NCBI GenBank assembly: GCA_945890715.1
Contig: CAMDCX010000013.1
Location: 1 to 44,921, forward strand
Source: PVC group bacterium
GTDB lineage: Bacteria > Verrucomicrobiota > Kiritimatiellia > CAIKKV01 > CAITUY01
Direction of reading: 5' to 3'
Length of the DNA: 44,921 bases
Shown here: in pieces, positions 40,249 to 44,921 of the stretch
Numbering within the stretch: the first letter of the stretch is position 1
Layout of the letters: each line of letters opens with the position of its first letter
Notes under the pieces: model-generated
Databases searched by the model: none
What the model saw: the letters and a program-made list of their open reading frames with translations, nothing else
What the model was told of the DNA's origin: nothing
Made by a program: the position numbers and the translations under genes

Positions 40249-41485
40249 AAAGTGAAAGGGTTTTTTGGGTAATGAGGGGCGTGTCAAAGGCATGCTCGAT
40301 TTTAAGACGGGCGGCCTGTCCGAGCCGGATCCGATGGGAATCGTCGGACAGAAGTTTTGCGATTCCCGCCGCCAGGTCGGTACTGTCGCCCGGAGTGGCG
40401 AGATAACCGGTAACATTGTGTTCCACAAGCTGGGGAATCCCGCTGGTGTTAAAGGCGACCACCGGGGTTCCGCAGGCCATCGACTCCATGATCGAGTTGG
40501 GAAGATTTTCCTGAAGGGATGGCAAAACGGTGAGGTCAGCGGCCGAATAGGCCTGGCGCATGGAACGCTCATCCGGAAATACCCCCAGAAAACGGGTCGG
40601 AACTCCGGTATTGATCGGGGTGGGCGGCGCCTGCTGGCCGACAACCATGAGCTCAAGCTTATCCCGCCAGCCTGTTGCGGCCAGTTGTTGGAGTGCGCCC
40701 GCCAGGAACCGGAATCCCTTGTTGGGGTCCTGAGTTGCATTCATGGCTGAAATGAGAATCAGTTTTCGATCGTGTGGAAGCGCCATGGCGGTGCGCGCCT
40801 CGTGGCGGGGAATGCCGCAATAGTGGCTGGCCTGAATGCTGTTGGGAATCACCTCGATCCGCTGTTCCCGGAACAGGGAACTGCTCCGGGTGCACTCTGC
40901 CAGCCACTGGCTGGGCGTGATGATCGTGATCCGGGCCTTTTGCCAGGCGCGCTGTTTACGTTCCCAGATCCAGCGGCTCAAATCGTCTTCCTCGATAGAG
41001 GCCAGTTGGGGGCATTTCCCGCACTGTTTCTGGTAAAGCGTACAGGAGCCGGGCACATGACATCCTCCGGTAAAAGCCCAGGAATCATGCAGGGTCCAGA
41101 CAATCGGAACGCGCACTCGTGACGCCAGAGCGCCGATGTCGGCGATGGACATGAAGCCCCTGCAGATCCAGTGAAGATGAATGAGATCCGGGTTGAGTGC
41201 CGCGATTTGACGGTTGATCCGGGTGGGCAGCCACTCCGTCGCCCAGTGGGTTGGAGGACGGCCCCGATAGGCAAGGAGGGGCAGGATTTCCGCGTAGGGT
41301 CTGAGTTTCCCGAGTCCCCGTGCCAGTTCAGAATCCCGCTCGACTACGCTGGAATCCCCACTGGTCTGGGTCTGAACCAGCATACGGGAGTCGGTGCCGA
41401 GTGCGCGCAGTCCCTGATGCAGGCGCCAGGCGGCTCGCGCGGCGCCGCCTTCGATGTCAAACGTGTTGAGATGAAGAATTTTCAT
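40223..41485 (-). CDS. Glycosyltransferase family 4
   Basis: A 420-residue GT-B transferase. MKILHLNTFDIEGGAARAAWRL is the typical N-terminal glycine-rich loop, TLHDSWAFTGGCHVPGSC and the Cys pair that follows (KQCGKCP) are found in WcaC-type enzymes, and the C-terminal donor site has LPSLQENLPNSIMESMACGTPVVAF with the E-x7-E pattern. Start ATG at 41485 overlaps the preceding gene's stop by four bases. Sugar specificity is unknown. Confidence 0.9.
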   Translation of the reverse strand: MKILHLNTFDIEGGAARAAWRLHQGLRALGTDSRMLVQTQTSGDSSVVERDSELARGLGKLRPYAEILPLLAYRGRPPTHWATEWLPTRINRQIAALNPDLIHLHWICRGFMSIADIGALASRVRVPIVWTLHDSWAFTGGCHVPGSCTLYQKQCGKCPQLASIEEDDLSRWIWERKQRAWQKARITIITPSQWLAECTRSSSLFREQRIEVIPNSIQASHYCGIPRHEARTAMALPHDRKLILISAMNATQDPNKGFRFLAGALQQLAATGWRDKLELMVVGQQAPPTPINTGVPTRFLGVFPDERSMRQAYSAADLTVLPSLQENLPNSIMESMACGTPVVAFNTSGIPQLVEHNVTGYLATPGDSTDLAAGIAKLLSDDSHRIRLGQAARLKIEHAFDTPLITQKTLSLYEHLLTGG

Positions 41486-42495
41486 GTCAGTTTCGCCTTA
41501 AGCGCCGCCAGCCGGATCAGCCACTGGCGTCGGCATCGCCGGGTATCCGTGGAACTCAACGAGGAGCCAGCATAACACCTGGCGACCTCAAAGCCAAGCC
41601 GGGCACTGTGCAGGCAGGTTCGTGCCCAGAGGTCGCCCAACAGTGATTCCAAGGCCTTTGAGGGCAAGAACTGAGTCTTCTGGTTGGCCGCCAGTAGGCT
41701 AAGCAACCAGGCTTCGGCCTGATCCAGAAGGGGCTTTGTCAGGGTCAGGCGCCCCATGGCCAGTTGCCGGTGAAATCTCAATTCATCCGGCGTGGGGTCA
41801 AGGCCCAGGAGCCGGAGTTGGTTCCGGATAATCCGGACGGCCTGTTCATCCATGGTGGACCAGCCGGAGCCGGTCAGGCTTTTTGCGTGAACGCGGTAGT
41901 GGAGGAGGACTTCGGGCAGATTGGCCGCCTGGGTGTGACGCAGGATCCGGGTCCAGAGTTCAAAGTCCTCGGTGGGGAAATAACTGCCGTCGAAGCGGAG
42001 CGGGTGTCGCTCCATCAGATCCCGGCGCAGCATGACCGAGGGGTGGGCGAAGGGAGTATCGAGTAGAGTGAAGGCCTGGATTTCCTCATGATGAATCGGG
42101 CGTTCAAGCAGAGCGGATGAGACCCCGAAATACCGGATCCAACTGCCGCAAATCCCGATTTCGGGATGACCGTCCAGGAACTGGACCTGACGTTCAAGCC
42201 GCTTGGGAAGACTGATGTCGTCCGCGTCCATTCGGGCAATATGCCGGCCTTTCGCCTGGTCGAGGCCGAGGTTCAGGGCGCCCGATAGTTTCAGGCGTTC
42301 CCGGCTTTGAATAAGTCGAATCCGTGGGTCTCGATACCCCTGAACAATACTGGTGGAAGAATCGGTGGATGCATCATCCACAATCAGGAATTCGAAATCC
42401 CGGAGGCTTTGACAAAGCATGCTGTCAATAGCTTCGACCAGGAATTCAGCGCCGTTGTGGACGGGCATCAGGATGGTCACAAGCGGGGAATTCAT
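41482..42495 (-). CDS. Glycosyltransferase family 2
   Basis: A 337-residue GT-A transferase with VTILMPVHNGAEFLVEAIDSM, LIVDDASTDSSTSIV and ARMDADDISLPKRLERQ, in which DADD is the metal-binding motif. After the catalytic domain (about 1-225) comes a 110-residue C-terminal helical tail rich in Leu and Arg. It overlaps the neighbouring genes by four bases on both sides. Part of the surface-glycan cluster. Confidence 0.9.
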   Translation of the reverse strand: MNSPLVTILMPVHNGAEFLVEAIDSMLCQSLRDFEFLIVDDASTDSSTSIVQGYRDPRIRLIQSRERLKLSGALNLGLDQAKGRHIARMDADDISLPKRLERQVQFLDGHPEIGICGSWIRYFGVSSALLERPIHHEEIQAFTLLDTPFAHPSVMLRRDLMERHPLRFDGSYFPTEDFELWTRILRHTQAANLPEVLLHYRVHAKSLTGSGWSTMDEQAVRIIRNQLRLLGLDPTPDELRFHRQLAMGRLTLTKPLLDQAEAWLLSLLAANQKTQFLPSKALESLLGDLWARTCLHSARLGFEVARCYAGSSLSSTDTRRCRRQWLIRLAALKAKLT

Positions 42496-43589
42496 AGACT
42501 GAGTTTTTGAAAGAGGAGGGAATGGCGGTGTTGCCAGGTTTTGACATCGAGGAGCGTGACGGCGCGATGGCGGGCGGCCGCGGACATGGCGGTCTGGTTT
42601 GATAAGACGGTTTCCAGGGCGACGGCCAGGGCGTCGGGTTGTGGGGGATGAAGAGTGTCCCAGTCGCGGGGCGCGGGGAGGCCGACCCCGGCCTCGGGGC
42701 CAACCAGTTCAGGGACGCCGCCGGATGCGGAATAGACCACGGGAAGGCCGCAGGCCATGGCTTCGACCACCAGGCGGGGACAGGCGTCGTTATAGGTGGG
42801 ATGCAAGAGACTATCGGCTTCCCGCAGAAGGGCGGGGGCTTCGGCCTGAGTATAGGTGCCACGCCAGTCAATGCCCTCATCGACCCCGGCCTGAAGGGCG
42901 ACGTCGCGGATTTCCCGGCGGCAGGTTGCTTCATCAGGCCCCCAGCAATACCGGCCGGCCACGATCAGGCGTGAGGCGGGGTGGCTTTTCCGGAACCGGG
43001 CAAAGGCGAGAATGGCGGATTCAAGCCGGAACCGGTACAGATGACTTCCTGAGACCAGGATAACGGGAGCGCCGGCTGGTCGGGTAGTGGCGCGGGGCGT
43101 AAAGACTTGCGTGTCGACCGGATTGAAGAGGATTTCCCCGGCTCCCTCGCGTGAACCCAGGAAACGATCGGCGCTGATCCGGCAGAATTCGCTTTGCCAG
43201 AAAACGTAATCGGCGGCGTGATAGGCGGCGGCGAGCGGGCGATTCGCCTCGGCCCAGCCTTGGGGATGCCAGGCGGGGTAGGCCACACCATTTTGGTTCA
43301 GCACAATGGGACAACCCGCGTGCTTGGCGGCCCGAAGTAGAACCGGCAGGTGCGGAGGCAGGGCACTGCTGACCAAGTAGAGAAGAGTGGGGGAGGTCGG
43401 ACTGTTTGGGAAAAGATCCGCCAGATCCTGGCATTTGATGATGCCGCCTGAGGCGGAGTCCGTGCGGGCGGGAAGTCGATCCTGTCCGTAGAAGACACGG
43501 GGAGTGCCGCCGCGCGGATGGGGCCGCCAGCGCCGGTATTCAATCATCGCCATTTTCATCAGCCAGAGCGTTTTGAGAAGGTGTTTCAT
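42492..43589 (-). CDS. Glycosyltransferase family 4
   Basis: A 365-residue GT-B protein. The start MKHLLKTLWLMK (43589) is chosen because it overlaps the upstream stop by ATGA, as other genes of this cluster do. The C-terminal donor domain shows LLHPTYNDACPRLVVEAMACGLPVVYS with the E-x7-E motif, and VSGSHLYRFRLESAI is the phosphate-binding strand-loop. The N-terminal acceptor domain is more divergent. Specificity is unknown. Confidence 0.88.
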   Translation of the reverse strand: MKHLLKTLWLMKMAMIEYRRWRPHPRGGTPRVFYGQDRLPARTDSASGGIIKCQDLADLFPNSPTSPTLLYLVSSALPPHLPVLLRAAKHAGCPIVLNQNGVAYPAWHPQGWAEANRPLAAAYHAADYVFWQSEFCRISADRFLGSREGAGEILFNPVDTQVFTPRATTRPAGAPVILVSGSHLYRFRLESAILAFARFRKSHPASRLIVAGRYCWGPDEATCRREIRDVALQAGVDEGIDWRGTYTQAEAPALLREADSLLHPTYNDACPRLVVEAMACGLPVVYSASGGVPELVGPEAGVGLPAPRDWDTLHPPQPDALAVALETVLSNQTAMSAAARHRAVTLLDVKTWQHRHSLLFQKLSL

Positions 43590-44710
43590 GCCTCCTCCAC
43601 AAACCCATTCAGAAACGTTTTCCACAGCGGGGCTTGCATGCTGTACGCATTTTCACGTGCGGTCAGAAGTCCGGCGGAAATGATGCGGGTTTTGTCAGCG
43701 GAATGCTCCAAACACTCGTGTGCCCAGTGGGTGAGGCCCTCGACATCGTCCACAGGAGTCATCCAGCCGTTTTCCCCGTGGCGCACCAGATCCATGGCCT
43801 GGCCGACCCGCGTGGTGACGAGCGGGATGCCGCTGGCCATGGATTCGAGGATCGCTTTGGGCCCGCCTTCCTGGCGTGAGGTGACCATGTAGAGGTCGAG
43901 GGTCTGGAAGAGTTCCCCGATATCCGCATAGCGCGGCAGGTTGAAGTGCAGAAAGGGGATGCCGTGCCGGGCCAGGCCGGCCTTGACGTAGCCGCGGGCC
44001 GGGCCGGAGAGCACGACAAGAAGTTCGGGAACGCGGGATTTCAGGGCCGCCATGGCCTGCACAAAGGTGTCCGGCCCCTTGATCAACTTGGGTTCCAGGC
44101 CGTCGCCCCAGCCGACTCCATCCTTCTGGAAGGAGCCGATTACGGTGGCGGATTGCGGAATGTTGTACTGGGCGCGGAATTGGCTTTTCAGGGCAGGCGT
44201 CTGGGGGCGGAAGAGTGAAAGATTGATGCCGATGGGAATCAGGTGGAGTTTTTCCGGGGCGATTCCGGTGGTCAGTAGACACTCCCGCATTTCGCTATGG
44301 CTGACCTGGACGCGGGCGAGGCGGTCATGATGGTGCTTCACCTTGGCAAAGAGATCGTCGAATTCCTGGACGCCGGTTCCCGGTTTACCGTGGAAATAGG
44401 CTACGGCGATCCGGTGCGAGGAGCGAAGCCATTCATCGGAAAAAAGGTAGAACTGGCTTCCGTAGAAGATGGATTGTCGTTTTGAGCCCGGGTTCCAGTG
44501 GGGTGGAACCACCCGGATTCCGAGGGCGGCGGCGATATCGGCAAGGGCCCGCATTTCCTCGTCAATAACCCAGGAGGCGGCATCGTTGACCAGGATCAAC
44601 CGGGAATACGGGCGCCAGGCGGCGGAGCGCACGCGCCGCCCCACTGTCAGCGGGATTTGCGCCAGTGTCCGGAGCCTGTTTACAGCCTGTGTGTGTGTCA
44701 TGAGCGTCAT
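43586..44710 (-). CDS. Glycosyltransferase family 4
   Basis: A 374-residue GT-B transferase and the first gene of the cluster. The N-terminal domain includes VSHSEMRECLLTTGIAPEKLHLIPIGIN in outline, and the C-terminal domain has VVLSGPARGYVKAGL, DLYMVTSRQEGGPKAILESMASGIPLVTT with the E-x7-E motif, then GQAMDLVRHGENGWM. The ATG at 44710 or the one at 44701 could be the start; no clear ribosome site decides. The cluster promoter should lie upstream, in 44711-44860. Confidence 0.88.
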   Translation of the reverse strand: MTLMTHTQAVNRLRTLAQIPLTVGRRVRSAAWRPYSRLILVNDAASWVIDEEMRALADIAAALGIRVVPPHWNPGSKRQSIFYGSQFYLFSDEWLRSSHRIAVAYFHGKPGTGVQEFDDLFAKVKHHHDRLARVQVSHSEMRECLLTTGIAPEKLHLIPIGINLSLFRPQTPALKSQFRAQYNIPQSATVIGSFQKDGVGWGDGLEPKLIKGPDTFVQAMAALKSRVPELLVVLSGPARGYVKAGLARHGIPFLHFNLPRYADIGELFQTLDLYMVTSRQEGGPKAILESMASGIPLVTTRVGQAMDLVRHGENGWMTPVDDVEGLTHWAHECLEHSADKTRIISAGLLTARENAYSMQAPLWKTFLNGFVEEA

Positions 44711-44786
44711 GGGTTATGGGAGGCATTATCTTGCACAACGGAGGCCGTCAGGCAAGGTGCGAATTTTCACGGAGGTCGATGGACAA

Positions 44787-44817
44787 AGTAAGTTAGCTTT
44801 TGGCGGAGTAAGTTAGC
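44787..44817. repeat. Direct repeat near right edge
   Basis: AGTAAGTTAGC occurs at 44787-44797 and again at 44807-44817, twenty bases apart. Paired short direct repeats of this kind occur at the ends of some insertion sequences or at regulator sites; no transposase is visible in the remaining 100 bases. Confidence 0.5.
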
Positions 44818-44860
44818 CTGGGGGCGCGGTTAGTCTGTCCGAAAACGGTGCCGAGTGCAG

Positions 44861-44921
44861 GTGTTTGCGGTGGATATGGGCATGAAGGCATGGTTTGTGG
44901 AGTCCGGGGTGCCGAAAAAGG
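44861..44921 (+). CDS. Possible start of an open frame at right edge
   Basis: From a GTG at 44861 (or ATG at 44876 or 44882) a frame stays open to the end of the window: VFAVDMGMKAWFVESGVPKK. It is too short to assign. It may be the start of a gene or of an insertion sequence whose end is marked by the direct repeat just upstream. Confidence 0.25.
   Translation, partial: MFAVDMGMKAWFVESGVPKK

Noticed and set aside
39478-40740. Extended 420-codon version of the GT2 gene
   Set aside because: Residues before MNTCLPGADAP are a shadow of the neighbouring GT4 gene; the start at 40248 is used instead.
1-44921. tRNA, rRNA, tmRNA, RNase P or SRP RNA genes
   Set aside because: No stretch with a T-loop consensus plus matching acceptor arms, or other diagnostic RNA core, was noticed in the intergenic regions; a covariance-model search would be decisive.

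Overview
The window is bacterial DNA that is GC-rich, with strong G/C preference at third codon positions and tightly packed genes, many overlapping by ATGA. LolA-like lipoprotein sorting, a bactofilin-like envelope protein, FloA/NfeD and a Tad pilus operon point to a diderm. The mix of an alpha2-type glycyl-tRNA synthetase, a HARE-HTH protein, PEGA and FHA proteins and many palindromic intergenic repeats reminds me of the PVC/Kiritimatiellota-Omnitrophota kind of uncultured bacterium. That placement is inference from general knowledge, not a search result. No rRNA or tRNA gene was seen.

Layout. 1-9105 is mostly housekeeping: a partial minus-strand gene at the left edge, holA, two small minus-strand genes (DUF1844 and HARE-HTH), a MITE-like element, folB-folE, and a plus-strand run of an aspartase, a GlcD-type FAD oxidase, a zinc dehydrogenase and a histidine-kinase-like protein whose domains stand in reversed order. 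9107-16054 is a minus-strand operon starting with glycyl-tRNA synthetase, then a LolA-like protein, long NfeD (membrane serine protease), short NfeD, a bactofilin-like membrane protein, flotillin FloA and a small membrane protein: a membrane-microdomain module. 16242-19971 holds a site-2 protease, a host-attachment-family protein, an ABC-F ATPase and a TSUP permease.

19972-23064 is an accessory island between the convergent TSUP and ABC-export permease genes. It carries a ParE-type and a HigBA-type toxin-antitoxin pair, one broken and one intact ORF6N gene, palindromic repeats and diverged fragments of BOTH flanking genes. 23065-26959 is an ABC exporter (permease, ATPase, envelope protein) with a HAD phosphatase.

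27027-37654 is a Tad/Flp (type IVb) pilus operon: five small proteins with a prepilin-like N-terminus, a conserved-position unknown, CpaB, an FHA-CpaF fusion ATPase, TadB, TadC, a membrane FHA protein and a secreted five-fold PEGA protein, closed by a strong bidirectional terminator. Secretin, prepilin peptidase and TadZ are absent from the operon. 37729-44710 (minus strand) holds an EF-hand protein, a DUF192 protein and five overlapping glycosyltransferase genes (GT2 and GT4), a surface-polysaccharide cluster cut by neither a flippase nor a polymerase gene within the window. The right edge has a short direct repeat and possibly the start of another gene.

The observations most worth following are the MITE-like element with target-site-like duplications, the AATCRT hexamer palindromes at four loci, the reversed histidine kinase, the secretin-less FHA-wired Tad operon, a 48-bp in-frame insertion in a prepilin gene, and the island whose ends copy its flanking genes.
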